Assembly (NCBI GenBank): GCA_021850345.1
Contig: JAJZMN010000061.1
Span: 1-10,153, forward strand
Length of the DNA stretch: 10,153 bases
From: Actinomycetes bacterium
GTDB lineage: Bacteria; Actinomycetota; Acidimicrobiia; Acidimicrobiales; RAAP-2
Direction of reading: 5' to 3'
Shown: positions 1 to 8,929 of the stretch, piece after piece
Position numbering within the stretch: the stretch's first letter is position 1
Layout: each line of letters begins with the position of its first letter
Notes under the pieces: model-generated
What the model was told of the DNA's origin: nothing
Seen by the model: the letters and a program-made list of their open reading frames with translations, nothing else
The model's database searches: none
Made by a program: the position numbers and the translations under genes

Positions 1-32
1 GCTGTACGTCCCAGTTCGACGGGGAGATCGGA

Positions 33-1769
<1,737 letters not shown>

Positions 1770-1872
1770 CCGCGGCGTCGGGCCCCTCCGAGACCTCGCC
1801 GGGTGCTTCGGACCCTCCAGGGCGTACGGGCGCGGGCTGCACGCCCAACCGCACGCCCCACCCACCACGCGC

Positions 1873-2151
1873 CTACGCGCCCCCTGCGACCGCGGGCACG
1901 ATGGACACCGTCGCCCCTTCGGGGACCGGCGTCTCGAGGCCGCCGGCGAAGCGGACGTCCTCGTCGGCGACGAAGACGTTCACGAACCGGCGGAGCGCGC
2001 CTCGATCGTCGAAGAGCCGCTCCCCGAGCCCCGGGTGGAGCGAGTCGAGGGCCCGGAGCGCCTCCCCGGCGGTGGCGGCCTCAACCGCGATCTCGCCCTT
2101 CCCGTCGGTGAGCGATCTGAGCTGGGTCGGCACCCTGACGGTCACCGGCAT
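1873..2151 (-). CDS. cysO: CysO-like sulfur carrier protein (ThiS/MoaD ubiquitin fold), ending Gly-Gly-Ala
   Basis: Small 92-aa beta-grasp sulfur carrier. Carriers of this family are adenylated at a C-terminal Gly-Gly, converted to a thiocarboxylate and used as the sulfide donor for a PLP enzyme. It strongly resembles mycobacterial Cys[16 protein letters not shown] at residues 54-68 and VPAVAGG near the end. The odd point is the terminus, G90-G91-A92 then TAG: an extra alanine caps the Gly-Gly, so the product would need trimming before activation. The ATG start lies inside thrC (overlap ATGCCGGTGA), with GGAGG 7 nt upstream, so translation is probably coupled to thrC. Mycobacterial cysO sits with mec and cysM; neither is seen here, and a threonine synthase takes the neighbouring place. 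Family assignment is firm; the metabolic product (cysteine or homocysteine) is open. Confidence 0.93.
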   Translation of the reverse strand: MPVTVRVPTQLRSLTDGKGEIAVEAATAGEALRALDSLHPGLGERLFDDRGALRRFVNVFVADEDVRFAGGLETPVPEGATVSIVPAVAGGA

Positions 2152-3410
2152 GGCGGTGCCTCCGACAGGGTCCCGTCGTCGCCCACGGCAGCTTCGAACG
2201 CCTCGAGCGACGGCGCCACGGTGACGCCGGGGCCGGTGGCCTCGCCGAGCGCCTCGACCGTCTTGAGGCCGTGCCCGGAGATGATCGCCACCACCCGCTC
2301 GTCGCGACGCAGGGCGCCGGCCGCCGCGAGCTGCGCGAGCGTCGCGACGGTGACGCCGCCGGCGGTCTCGGCGAAGATGCCCTCGGTCCGGGCGAGCAGG
2401 CCGATGGCATCGAGGATCTCCGCGTCGCTCACCGACCCGAACGCCCCTCCCGACCGCCGAACCGCCTGGAGCGCGTAGTAGCCGTCTGCCGGGTTGCCGA
2501 TGGCGAGCGATCGAGCGATCGTCGAGGGCCGCACCGGCAGGACGTCGTCGGCGCCCTCGGCGAAGGCCCTCGCAACCGGCGAGCACCCGCTTGCCTGGGC
2601 GCCGGAGACCCGAACCGACGTGCCCTCGCCCGCCGGCAGGAGCCCTACCTTGCTCAGCTCCGCGAAGCCCTTCGCCACCTTGGTCAGCTGGCTGCCCGAC
2701 GCCACAGGGACCACCACGTGGTCGGGGGCCCGCCACCCGAGCTGCTCGGCGATCTCGAAGGCGAGCGTCTTGGACCCCTCGGCGTAGTAGGCCCGCAGAT
2801 TGACGTTGGCGAACGCCCACGACCCGTGCTCGGCGGCGAGCTCCGCGCACAACCGGTTGACATCGTCGTAGTTGCCCTCGATCGCCACCACGGTGCCGCC
2901 GTAGACGGCGGCCATGGCGATCTTCGCTCGCTCGAGATCCTTCGGCACGAGCACCACCGACGCCATGCCCGCCCTGGCCGCGTGCGCCGCGACCGAAGAC
3001 GCGAGGTTGCCGGTCGACGCGCAGGCCGCCACCTTGAACCCGAGCTGGCGCGCCTTGGTGAGCGCCACCGACACCACACGGTCCTTGAAGGAGCCGGTCG
3101 GATTGACGGTGTCATCCTTCAACCAGAGCTCTCCGAGGCCCAGCTCCGCCGCCAGCCGCTCGGCGCGGACGAGCGGGGTCCACCCGGCACCGAGCTCGAC
3201 CGGCCGCACGTCGTCGACGGGAAGGAGGTCGCGGTAGCGCCAGATGGTCGGAGGGCCCGAGGCGATCTTCTCCCGGCTCAGCGCGGCGGCGATCGCCTCG
3301 TAGTCGTAGACCGCTTCGAGCGGTCCGAAGCAGAAGTCGCAGACGTGCAACGCCTCGAGCGGAAACGTCCGGCCGCATTCACGGCACGAAAGTGCGGTCA
3401 CATGGCTCAT
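2142..3410 (-). CDS. thrC: Threonine synthase, PLP-dependent, with N-terminal zinc ribbon
   Basis: Converts O-phosphohomoserine to L-threonine and phosphate in the cytosol. It is 422 aa and of fold-type II. Residues 1-35 hold two CxxC pairs (C9/C12 and C24/C27), a zinc-ribbon-like leader found in one subclass of threonine synthases. The PLP lysine is K109 in NPTGSFKDR, and STGNLASS at 132-139 is the expected loop after it. The ATG at 3408-3410 is preceded by AGGAGG, a strong though closely spaced ribosome site (4 nt). The gene overlaps cysO by 10 nt, giving a two-gene unit. The family is clear, but fold-type II enzymes also include CysM and cysteine synthases. The CysO partner next door raises the possibility of a sulfur-transfer role, which is inference only. 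Confidence 0.95.
   Translation of the reverse strand: MSHVTALSCRECGRTFPLEALHVCDFCFGPLEAVYDYEAIAAALSREKIASGPPTIWRYRDLLPVDDVRPVELGAGWTPLVRAERLAAELGLGELWLKDDTVNPTGSFKDRVVSVALTKARQLGFKVAACASTGNLASSVAAHAARAGMASVVLVPKDLERAKIAMAAVYGGTVVAIEGNYDDVNRLCAELAAEHGSWAFANVNLRAYYAEGSKTLAFEIAEQLGWRAPDHVVVPVASGSQLTKVAKGFAELSKVGLLPAGEGTSVRVSGAQASGCSPVARAFAEGADDVLPVRPSTIARSLAIGNPADGYYALQAVRRSGGAFGSVSDAEILDAIGLLARTEGIFAETAGGVTVATLAQLAAAGALRRDERVVAIISGHGLKTVEALGEATGPGVTVAPSLEAFEAAVGDDGTLSEAPPCR
2159..2163 (-). promoter_or_regulatory. Ribosome binding site of cysO, inside thrC
   Basis: GGAGG on the minus strand, 7 nt before the cysO ATG at 2151, within the last codons of thrC. It supports independent initiation at the overlapping start rather than pure read-through. 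Confidence 0.7.
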
Positions 3411-3414
3411 CGGG

Positions 3415-3420
3415 CCTCCT
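3415..3420 (-). promoter_or_regulatory. Ribosome binding site of thrC
   Basis: AGGAGG on the minus strand, 4 nt from the ATG at 3410. The spacing is short but the match is perfect. It fixes the start at the methionine just before the zinc ribbon. Confidence 0.75.
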
Positions 3421-3579
3421 CATCGGTCGGGCATTGGCACCTGGTGCTGCACGTTGGCTGCACTGGTTGCCGCGGCGTCGCAGGACCCGTCCCTCAGCCG
3501 CTCTTGATGATCGCTGCAATGATCGCCTGTCCCTCCTCCGACGTGCAAGTCGGCCCCGGCCCAAATGCGATCGGTGGCG

Positions 3580-3663
3580 GGCGTCCACCCAGCCCGTCCA
3601 GGCGTCCACCCGGCGCGTCCAGGCGTCCACCCGGCGCGTCAAGGCGTCCACCGGGCACGTGAA
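3580..3663. repeat. Tandem repeat, 21 nt x 4, in the thrC-gpgS divergent region
   Basis: Four contiguous 21-nt units begin at 3580, 3601, 3622 and 3643, with consensus GGCGTCCACCCGGCGCGTCC followed by A. Units 2 and 3 differ at one base; units 1 and 4 are more diverged. GCGTCCA occurs twice per unit, so the unit looks like an older short duplication. A period divisible by three keeps all frames open through the array, which inflates reading frames on both strands. It lies just upstream of the probable gpgS start. There are no unique spacers, so it is not a CRISPR array. Confidence 0.93.
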
Positions 3664-3688
3664 AGCGATTGGCGCGGGGGTCTTCGCC

Positions 3689-4510
3689 GTGGACGATGAT
3701 CAGGACGTGGCCGCAGTGCGCACCTTCGCCCGGGACAGCTTCTCCCTCGCCGACGTCGTAGAGGCCAAGGGAGGGCGCACCGTCTCGGTCTGCGTCCCCG
3801 CACACAACGAGGCCGCAACCCTTGACCGCGTCCTCACCGCGGTGCTGCCCCAGCACGTGGAGGCGGCGGGTGGGTCGGGCCTCGTCGATGAGGTGCTGGT
3901 CGTCGACGACGGGTCGACCGACTGCACCGCGCAAGTGGGGGCCGAGGGCGGCGCGCGGGTGGTCCGTCTCGGGCGGCGCGTCGGGAAGGGCGGGGCGATG
4001 CGGGCCGCCCTCGACGCGGCCGTCGGCGAGGTGCTCGTCTTCCTCGACGCCGATGTCGAGAACACGACCGCGGCGTTCGTCCCGAGCCTGCTCGGTCCGT
4101 TGCTCCAGGGCCCGGGCGACGTCGCGCTCGTAAAGGGCTACTACGAGCGGCCCATCGGCGACGCCCCGACGGGTGGCGGACGGGTCACCGAGCTCGTCGC
4201 AAGGCCGCTCCTCGAGGTCCTGTTCCCCGAGCTCCCCGAGCTCCAGCAGGTCCATCAGCCGCTCGCCGGGGAGACGGCTGCACCTCGCTGGGTGCTCGAG
4301 AAGGTCGGCTTCGCCACCGGCTATGGCGTCGAGATCGGCCTGCTCATCGACGTCGTGACTCGTTTCGGGGCCGGAGCCGTCGCACAAGTGGACCTCGGCA
4401 CGCGAGTCCACCGGAACCGTTCGCTGGAGGAGCTCCGCCCCCAGGCGGCAGAGGTGCTGCGCGCCGCTCTCGATCGCTCCCGCCGCGGCCACGGCCGCCC
4501 CGAAGCCTGA
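3689..4510 (+). CDS. gpgS: Glucosyl-3-phosphoglycerate synthase (GT81, GpgS)
   Basis: Transfers glucose from NDP-glucose to 3-phosphoglycerate, giving glucosyl-3-phosphoglycerate, the first step towards glucosylglycerate and, in mycobacteria, methylglucose lipopolysaccharides. The protein is collinear with mycobacterial GpgS. Numbered from the GTG at 3689, visible features are PAHNE (37-41), the sugar-nucleotide region VVDDGSTD (71-78), K100 in VGKGG, the metal-binding DAD at 120-122, the phosphoglycerate loop GGGRVTELVARPLL (162-175), GYGVEIGLLID (211-221) and H241 in VHRNR. It has 273 aa against 324 in M. tuberculosis, because the C-terminal tail is missing. The start is uncertain: GTG 3689 sits 8 nt after a GGGGG and gives a family-like N-terminus, whereas the frame stays open to 3392 only because it runs through the 21-nt repeats. 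The next gene, otsA, is co-oriented 106 nt on. No cognate phosphatase (GpgP) is seen. Confidence 0.92.
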   Translation: MDDDQDVAAVRTFARDSFSLADVVEAKGGRTVSVCVPAHNEAATLDRVLTAVLPQHVEAAGGSGLVDEVLVVDDGSTDCTAQVGAEGGARVVRLGRRVGKGGAMRAALDAAVGEVLVFLDADVENTTAAFVPSLLGPLLQGPGDVALVKGYYERPIGDAPTGGGRVTELVARPLLEVLFPELPELQQVHQPLAGETAAPRWVLEKVGFATGYGVEIGLLIDVVTRFGAGAVAQVDLGTRVHRNRSLEELRPQAAEVLRAALDRSRRGHGRPEA

Positions 4511-4539
4511 GGCGGAAGCCGCCCCGAAGCCTGAGGCGG
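4494..4539. repeat. Direct repeat, 22 nt x 2, spanning the gpgS stop codon
   Basis: A 22-nt unit beginning GCCGCCCCGAAGCCTGAGGC occurs perfectly at 4494-4515 and 4518-4539, a 24-nt period. The first copy contains the last codons and TGA of gpgS; the second lies just downstream. Between the copies GGCGG-AAG-CCGCC (4511-4523) forms a tight hairpin immediately after the stop. It has no T tract, so I call it a repeat with hairpin potential rather than a terminator. Confidence 0.9.
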
Positions 4540-4602
4540 GACCGGCCCAGCATCCCGCCGCCCGGGCACTTGCTGCCGGCCGGGGCAGCCGAGCCGGCCC
4601 AG

Positions 4603-4608
4603 TAGCGT
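4603..4608 (+). promoter_or_regulatory. Candidate -10 box giving a leaderless otsA transcript
   Basis: TAGCGT (TANNNT type) ends 8 nt before the otsA GTG at 4617. A start of transcription 7 nt after the box would fall at about 4615, essentially at the start codon. No Shine-Dalgarno sequence is present before this GTG, which fits leaderless initiation, common in actinomycetes. No -35 is recognisable. Confidence 0.35.
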
Positions 4609-4616
4609 CGTCTCCC

Positions 4617-6035
4617 GTGCAAGACGTCGTCGTCGTCTCCAACCGCGGGCCGTTGTCGTTCCGGGCCGGAGAGGACACAACCCCGGTGCGTGCAGGCACG
4701 GGCGGGGGGCTCGCGGCGACCCTGCACCCGCTCCTTCGGGACACCGGGGCGACCTGGGTGGCAGCGGCGATGACCGACGCCGATCGTCGCGCCGCGGCCC
4801 TCGGGTTGATGCAGGACGAGGGCCTGCGAGTCGTCACGGTCGAGCCCGAGGTCGCCACCTACGACATGGCGTACAACGTCGTCTCCAACGCGACCTTGTG
4901 GTATTGCCACCACCACCTGTGGGACCTGCCGCGCCGGCCACGCTTCGACCGGCGTTGGCAGGAGGCATGGGAGGCGTACCGGGAGGTAAACCGGCTCTTC
5001 GCCGAGACGGTCGCCGAGCACGCCCCGGAAGGGGCCCGCGTGCTCGTCCAGGACTATCACCTCTCCCTGGTCGGCGCAGCGCTGGCCGGGATGCGCCCGG
5101 ACCTGCGCTCGTCGCATTTCTCCCATACGCCTTTCGCCGACCCCGGCATCCTTCGCGCGCTGCCGTCGGCCGCTGCAGGCGAGCTGCTCGGGGGTATGGC
5201 CGGCTTCGGCGCGTGCGGCTTCCACACCTCGCGGTGGGAGGCGAGCTTCCGCGGTGCATTCGCGGACCCGACCCTCATCGGAAGTGGAGGCATCGGAGGT
5301 GAAGGGGTGCGCGGCGCTCCCGCGACCTTCGTGTCGCCCCTCGGACCGCACCCCGAGTCGCTCGAAGCCGAGGCCGCCTCCGACGAGGTGGCCGCGGCCA
5401 GGAAGCGCCTCGAGACACAGGCAGGCGGCCGGCGGCTCATCGTGCGTGTGGACCGGGTCGAGCTGTCGAAGAACATCCTTCGCGGGCTCTGGGCCTTCGA
5501 CGAGCTGCTCGAGACCAGGCCGCGCTGGCGCGGCGAAGTGACGATGCTCACCCTCGCCTACCCCTCCCGCGAGGCGTTGGCCGACTATCTCGCCTACCGC
5601 TCGGAGGTGGAGCACACCGTCGACCGTCTCAACGAGCGCTGGAGCGCGGGCGACTGGGTCCCGGTCGTGCTCGGTGTCGCCGACGACCGCGCCCGTTCGA
5701 TGGCTGCGCTCAGCGCGTACGACGTCCTCCTGGTGAACCCCGTGCGCGACGGCATGAACCTCGTGGCGAAAGAAGGGCCGCTCGTCAACCGCACCGACGG
5801 GGTGCTCGTGCTCTCGAGGGAGGCGGGCGCGTGGGAGGAGCTGCACCCTGCGGCCGTCGGGGTGAACCCCTTCGACGTCTCCGAGACGGCTGCAGCGCTC
5901 GACACCGCGCTCTCCATGGATGCCGCGCAGCGCGCGGCTCGCGCGGAGCGGCTCCGAAAGATCGTCCTCGGCCAGACCGCCGCGGACTGGTTCGGCAAGC
6001 AGCTCGAGGTCGCCGCCGGCGTTCGGGGCGCCTGA
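4617..6035 (+). CDS. otsA: Alpha,alpha-trehalose-6-phosphate synthase (GT20, OtsA)
   Basis: Retaining GT-B glycosyltransferase joining glucose from a nucleotide sugar to glucose-6-phosphate to make trehalose-6-phosphate. The 472 aa are full length for the family. The catalytic set is intact: SNR with R10, GTGGGLA at 27-33, W47, Y82 with W95, D146 in VQDYHL, H170 in SHTPF, R280 and K285 in RVELSK, and the donor-site stretch D378 to E386 in DGMNLVAKE. The start is the GTG at 4617, since homology begins at once with VVVVSNRGP. It lacks a Shine-Dalgarno and may be leaderless. It follows gpgS by 106 nt on the same strand, so the two may be co-expressed. Its phosphatase partner is at the far end of the window on the opposite strand. 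GT20 also includes glucosylglycerol-phosphate synthases, a less likely alternative here. Confidence 0.94.
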   Translation: MQDVVVVSNRGPLSFRAGEDTTPVRAGTGGGLAATLHPLLRDTGATWVAAAMTDADRRAAALGLMQDEGLRVVTVEPEVATYDMAYNVVSNATLWYCHHHLWDLPRRPRFDRRWQEAWEAYREVNRLFAETVAEHAPEGARVLVQDYHLSLVGAALAGMRPDLRSSHFSHTPFADPGILRALPSAAAGELLGGMAGFGACGFHTSRWEASFRGAFADPTLIGSGGIGGEGVRGAPATFVSPLGPHPESLEAEAASDEVAAARKRLETQAGGRRLIVRVDRVELSKNILRGLWAFDELLETRPRWRGEVTMLTLAYPSREALADYLAYRSEVEHTVDRLNERWSAGDWVPVVLGVADDRARSMAALSAYDVLLVNPVRDGMNLVAKEGPLVNRTDGVLVLSREAGAWEELHPAAVGVNPFDVSETAAALDTALSMDAAQRAARAERLRKIVLGQTAADWFGKQLEVAAGVRGA

Positions 6036-6062
6036 GGGGCCCAACGTCCGGTCGGGCGCCCC
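6025..6062. terminator. GC-rich hairpin between convergent otsA and metB
   Basis: GGGGCGCC (6025-6032) pairs perfectly with GGCGCCCC (6055-6062). The stem extends inward through a T-G wobble, G-C and A-T to about 11 bp, closing a 16-nt loop. It spans the otsA stop codon in the 59-nt gap between convergent genes and could serve both directions. There is no T tract, so it is at best a T-less terminator of the kind proposed for GC-rich genomes. Confidence 0.4.
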
Positions 6063-6094
6063 CCGATGGGTTCCGGCCGAACGACGCCCTGCGG

Positions 6095-7228
6095 TCAGCC
6101 GGCCACCGAGAGCGCCCGGTCCAGGTCCTCCAAGAGGTCGTCCACGGATTCGAGGCCGACCGACAGCCGCAACAACGCCGGGTCGACGGCAAGGACAGAA
6201 CCAGCGACAGACGCGTGCGTCATGCGGCTCGGCTGCTCGATGAGGGACTCGACCGCGCCCAGCGACTCTGCGAGCGTGAAGAGCTCGGTCGACGCCGCGA
6301 CCTTCAGCGCCGCGGGCTCCCCGGCGCCCAACGTAAACGACACCATCCCGCCGAACCCCCGCATCTGGCGTGCGGCGGTCGCATGCCCGGGATGCGAGGG
6401 GAGCCCGGGGTAGTAGACGCGGTCGACGGCTGCGTGGGCCGAGAGCATCTGCGCGATGCGCTTTGCGCTCGCACAGTGCCGGTCCATCCGCACCGCGAGG
6501 GTCTTCACCCCGCGAAGCACGAGGAAGCAGTCGAATGGGCTCGGGACCGCGCCCACCGAGTTCTGCAGGCGCGCGAGGGTGGCGGCGAGCAGCGAGTCGT
6601 TGGTGGCGACCAGGCCGCCGACCACGTCGCTGTGACCTCCGAGGTACTTCGTGGTCGAGTGGACGACGACGTCCGCGCCGAGCGACAGCGGCGACTGGAG
6701 GTACGGCGTCGCGAACGTGTTGTCGACGACGAGCGACGCGCCGCGCTCGTGCGCGAACGCGGCCAGTGCCGCGATGTCGGCGATCCGCAGGTACGGGTTC
6801 GACGGCGTCTCGATCCAAACGAGCCGCGTCTCGGGGCGCCAGGCCGCCTCCACCGCCTCGAGGTCGTCGAGACCGACGGGCGTGAAGGGCAGCTGCGTGT
6901 GCACCTGGGCGAGAAGGCGATGGGTCCCGCCGTAGACGTTGTCGCCGACGACGAGGTGGTCGCCCGGCTCGAGCGTTCGGAGCAGGGCGTCTTCGGCCGC
7001 GAGCCCGCTCGCGAACGCCGACCCGTACGTCGCGCCCTCGAGTGCCGCGAGGCAGGCCTCGAGCGTCGCGCGCGTCGGATTGCCCGTTCGGCTGTACTCG
7101 AAGCCGTGGTGCTCACCGACCGCCGACTGCGCGAAGGTCGTGGCGAGGTGGATCGGCGCGACGACCGAGCCGGTGACGGGGTCGGCCGGCTGGCCGGCAT
7201 GGATCGCGAGGGTCTCGAACCCGGCCAC
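6095..7228 (-). CDS. metB: Cystathionine gamma-synthase / gamma-lyase family PLP enzyme
   Basis: Fold-type I PLP enzyme of the Cys/Met metabolism family, 377 aa, very close in pattern to mycobacterial MetB. Visible sites are the cofactor-binding YSRTGNPTR (Y45, R47), Y99 in VYGGT, D169 in VVDNTFATP, the PLP lysine K194 in HSTTKYLGGHSDVVGG, and the carboxylate-binding R354 in LRLSVG. The start is a GTG, 5 nt after the cbs stop, with no clear ribosome site, so translation is probably coupled to cbs. The pairing matters: with an upstream cystathionine beta-synthase, this enzyme may run as a gamma-lyase (cystathionine to cysteine, completing reverse transsulfuration) as well as, or instead of, making cystathionine from activated homoserine. 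Sequence motifs alone do not separate the two activities. It is convergent with otsA. Confidence 0.94.
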   Translation of the reverse strand: MAGFETLAIHAGQPADPVTGSVVAPIHLATTFAQSAVGEHHGFEYSRTGNPTRATLEACLAALEGATYGSAFASGLAAEDALLRTLEPGDHLVVGDNVYGGTHRLLAQVHTQLPFTPVGLDDLEAVEAAWRPETRLVWIETPSNPYLRIADIAALAAFAHERGASLVVDNTFATPYLQSPLSLGADVVVHSTTKYLGGHSDVVGGLVATNDSLLAATLARLQNSVGAVPSPFDCFLVLRGVKTLAVRMDRHCASAKRIAQMLSAHAAVDRVYYPGLPSHPGHATAARQMRGFGGMVSFTLGAGEPAALKVAASTELFTLAESLGAVESLIEQPSRMTHASVAGSVLAVDPALLRLSVGLESVDDLLEDLDRALSVAG

Positions 7229-7233
7229 CGTGG

Positions 7234-8922
7234 TCAGGTCCGCTCGAAGTAGGAGAGCAGGTCGGAGCGGGTGAGGATCCCGACGGGACGACCGCCGTCG
7301 AGAACCAGGACGGCAGGGGATGCCTGGAGGCGCTCGGCGATGTACTCCGCCGTCTCTCCCAGTCCTACGGTCACGAGTGGCGGATCCATGACGGCGCCCA
7401 CGGGCTCGTCGAAGGCCTCGGGGTGTCCGAGCGTCCGCTCGAGGAGGAGCCGATCGGTCACCGAGCCGACCACCTCGGCGAGCGCGAGCGGCGGTTCGGC
7501 CTTCACCACCGGCACCTGGGAAACCCCGTACTCGTCGAGGATCGAGATCGCGGTGCGCACGGTCTCGTCGGGGTGGACGTGGACGAGCGGCGGGATACGG
7601 CCCTCCCTGCCGGTCAGCTTGGCTGAGAGCACCGCCTCAGCGGTCGCACCGTGTGCACGGACGAAACCGTGGTCCGCCATCCACGCGTCGTCGTAGAGCT
7701 TCGTGAGATAGCCGCGCCCCGAGTCGGGGACGAGCACCACCACGACGTCCTCGGGACCGAGCGACTTGCCGATCTCGAGCGCCGCCCAGACGGCGGTGCC
7801 CGTGGAGCCGCCGACGAAGATGCCCTCTTCCCGGGTGACGCGCCGTGCGGTGAGGAAGGAGTCGCGGTCCGAGACGGCAACGACCCTGTCGACGACGCTC
7901 GGATCGTAGGTGGAGGGCCAGAAGTCCTCGCCGATGCCTTCGACGAGGTACGGCCTCCCGCTGCCCCCAGAGTAGATCGAGCCCTCGGGGTCGGCCCCCA
8001 CGATCTCGATCGCCGGGTTCTTCGACTTGAGGTAGCGGCCGGCACCGGTGATCGTGCCCCCGGTCCCGACGCCGGCCACGAAGTGGGTGATGCGTCCTGC
8101 GGTCTGTCGCCAGACCTCCGGCCCGGTGGTCTGCTCGTGAGCGCGCGGGTTGGCCGGGTTGCGGTACTGGTTGGGCTGGAAGGCACCCGGGGTCTCGGCC
8201 GTCAGTCGCTCGGCCACCGAGTAGTACGAGTCGGGGTGATCGGGGGGAACCGTCGTCGGGCACACGACGACCTCTGCGCCGTACGCGCGCAGCAGCTGAC
8301 GCTTCTCCTCTGCGACCTTGTCGGGGACGGTGAAGATGCAGCGGTAACCGCGGACCGCGGCCAGCATCGCCAGGCCGACACCGGTGTTGCCGGACGTGGG
8401 CTCGACGATCGTCCCGCCGTGCGCGAGCAACCCGGCGGCCTCTGCCGCGTCGAGCATCGTGCGGGCGGGCCGGTCCTTGACGCTGCCGCCGGGATTGAGG
8501 AACTCCAGCTTCGCGAGCAGATGGCAAGGCAGGTCGCGGCCGATCCGGTCGAGCCGGACGAGCGGCGTGTTCCCGACGAGCTCGAGCACGCTGTCGGCGG
8601 CCTCCATGGGCGGCCCCGGGTCGCGCACGGGGTGGACGGTGATCCCGGCGGGCGCGTCGACGGGTTCGTCGGTGAACAGGACCGTCGGGAACCCCGCCAG
8701 ATGGACCTCCTCGGCGATGCGCACCGCGAGCGTCGGCGCGGAGCCGGTCACGTCACCGACGACGCCCACCAGCCCCGGGATGATGCCGCGCAGCTCCCCG
8801 ACCAGCGACGCAGAGGCCTGCACGGCAGGGACATGGACGACCCGCCGAGCTCGGGCGGCGAGCACCGGGGGCGTCGGCGACGGCTCCACCACGACCAGGA
8901 CGTCGACCCGGGGGGGCTGCAC
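7234..8922 (-). CDS. cbs: Cystathionine beta-synthase with CBS-domain pair and unusual N-terminal extension
   Basis: Condenses serine with homocysteine to give cystathionine; a cysteine synthase activity is also possible. From residue 106 it follows mycobacterial Cbs closely: LVGNTPLVRL (115-124), PLP lysine K149 in NPGGSVKDR, TSGNTG (176-181), the phosphate cup GVGTGGTITG (284-293), DPEGSIYSGG (311-320), VEGIGEDFWP (327-336) and GGSTGTA (371-377). A CBS-domain pair follows at about 446-505 and 506-560. Residues 1-105 are extra, with alternating hydrophobic strands (VDVLVVVE, LVGVVGD, PTVLFTDE) and helices that look like a small alpha/beta domain I cannot name. The first start is the GTG at 8922, supported by a TATCAT box 7 nt upstream. 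The alternative is the ATG at 8605-8607, giving 457 aa, the usual size. metB follows after 5 nt. Confidence 0.95.
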   Translation of the reverse strand: MQPPRVDVLVVVEPSPTPPVLAARARRVVHVPAVQASASLVGELRGIIPGLVGVVGDVTGSAPTLAVRIAEEVHLAGFPTVLFTDEPVDAPAGITVHPVRDPGPPMEAADSVLELVGNTPLVRLDRIGRDLPCHLLAKLEFLNPGGSVKDRPARTMLDAAEAAGLLAHGGTIVEPTSGNTGVGLAMLAAVRGYRCIFTVPDKVAEEKRQLLRAYGAEVVVCPTTVPPDHPDSYYSVAERLTAETPGAFQPNQYRNPANPRAHEQTTGPEVWRQTAGRITHFVAGVGTGGTITGAGRYLKSKNPAIEIVGADPEGSIYSGGSGRPYLVEGIGEDFWPSTYDPSVVDRVVAVSDRDSFLTARRVTREEGIFVGGSTGTAVWAALEIGKSLGPEDVVVVLVPDSGRGYLTKLYDDAWMADHGFVRAHGATAEAVLSAKLTGREGRIPPLVHVHPDETVRTAISILDEYGVSQVPVVKAEPPLALAEVVGSVTDRLLLERTLGHPEAFDEPVGAVMDPPLVTVGLGETAEYIAERLQASPAVLVLDGGRPVGILTRSDLLSYFERT

Positions 8923-8929
8923 GCGCCCG

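Noticed and set aside
1..32. A terminator after groEL
   Set aside because: The 32 nt available before the window edge show no stem-loop.
3392..3688. A gpgS start at 3392, giving 372 residues
   Set aside because: The extra 99 residues are Arg-rich and partly encoded by the tandem repeat, they overlap the thrC start and ribosome site, and they have no counterpart in GpgS proteins.
3494..4858. A 454-codon minus-strand frame ending with a protein-like GQAIIAAIIKSG
   Set aside because: Most of it is antisense to gpgS and otsA, and it crosses the 21-nt repeats. The plausible-looking last residues are too few to support a gene.
4344..6818. An 824-codon open frame on the minus strand across gpgS, otsA and metB
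   Set aside because: It runs through three genes with intact catalytic motifs in other frames, and its Arg/Gly/Pro-rich composition shows no domain.
5831..7252. A 473-codon plus-strand frame opposite metB
   Set aside because: Antisense shadow of metB extended from the otsA 3' end; very rich in Arg, without recognisable motifs.
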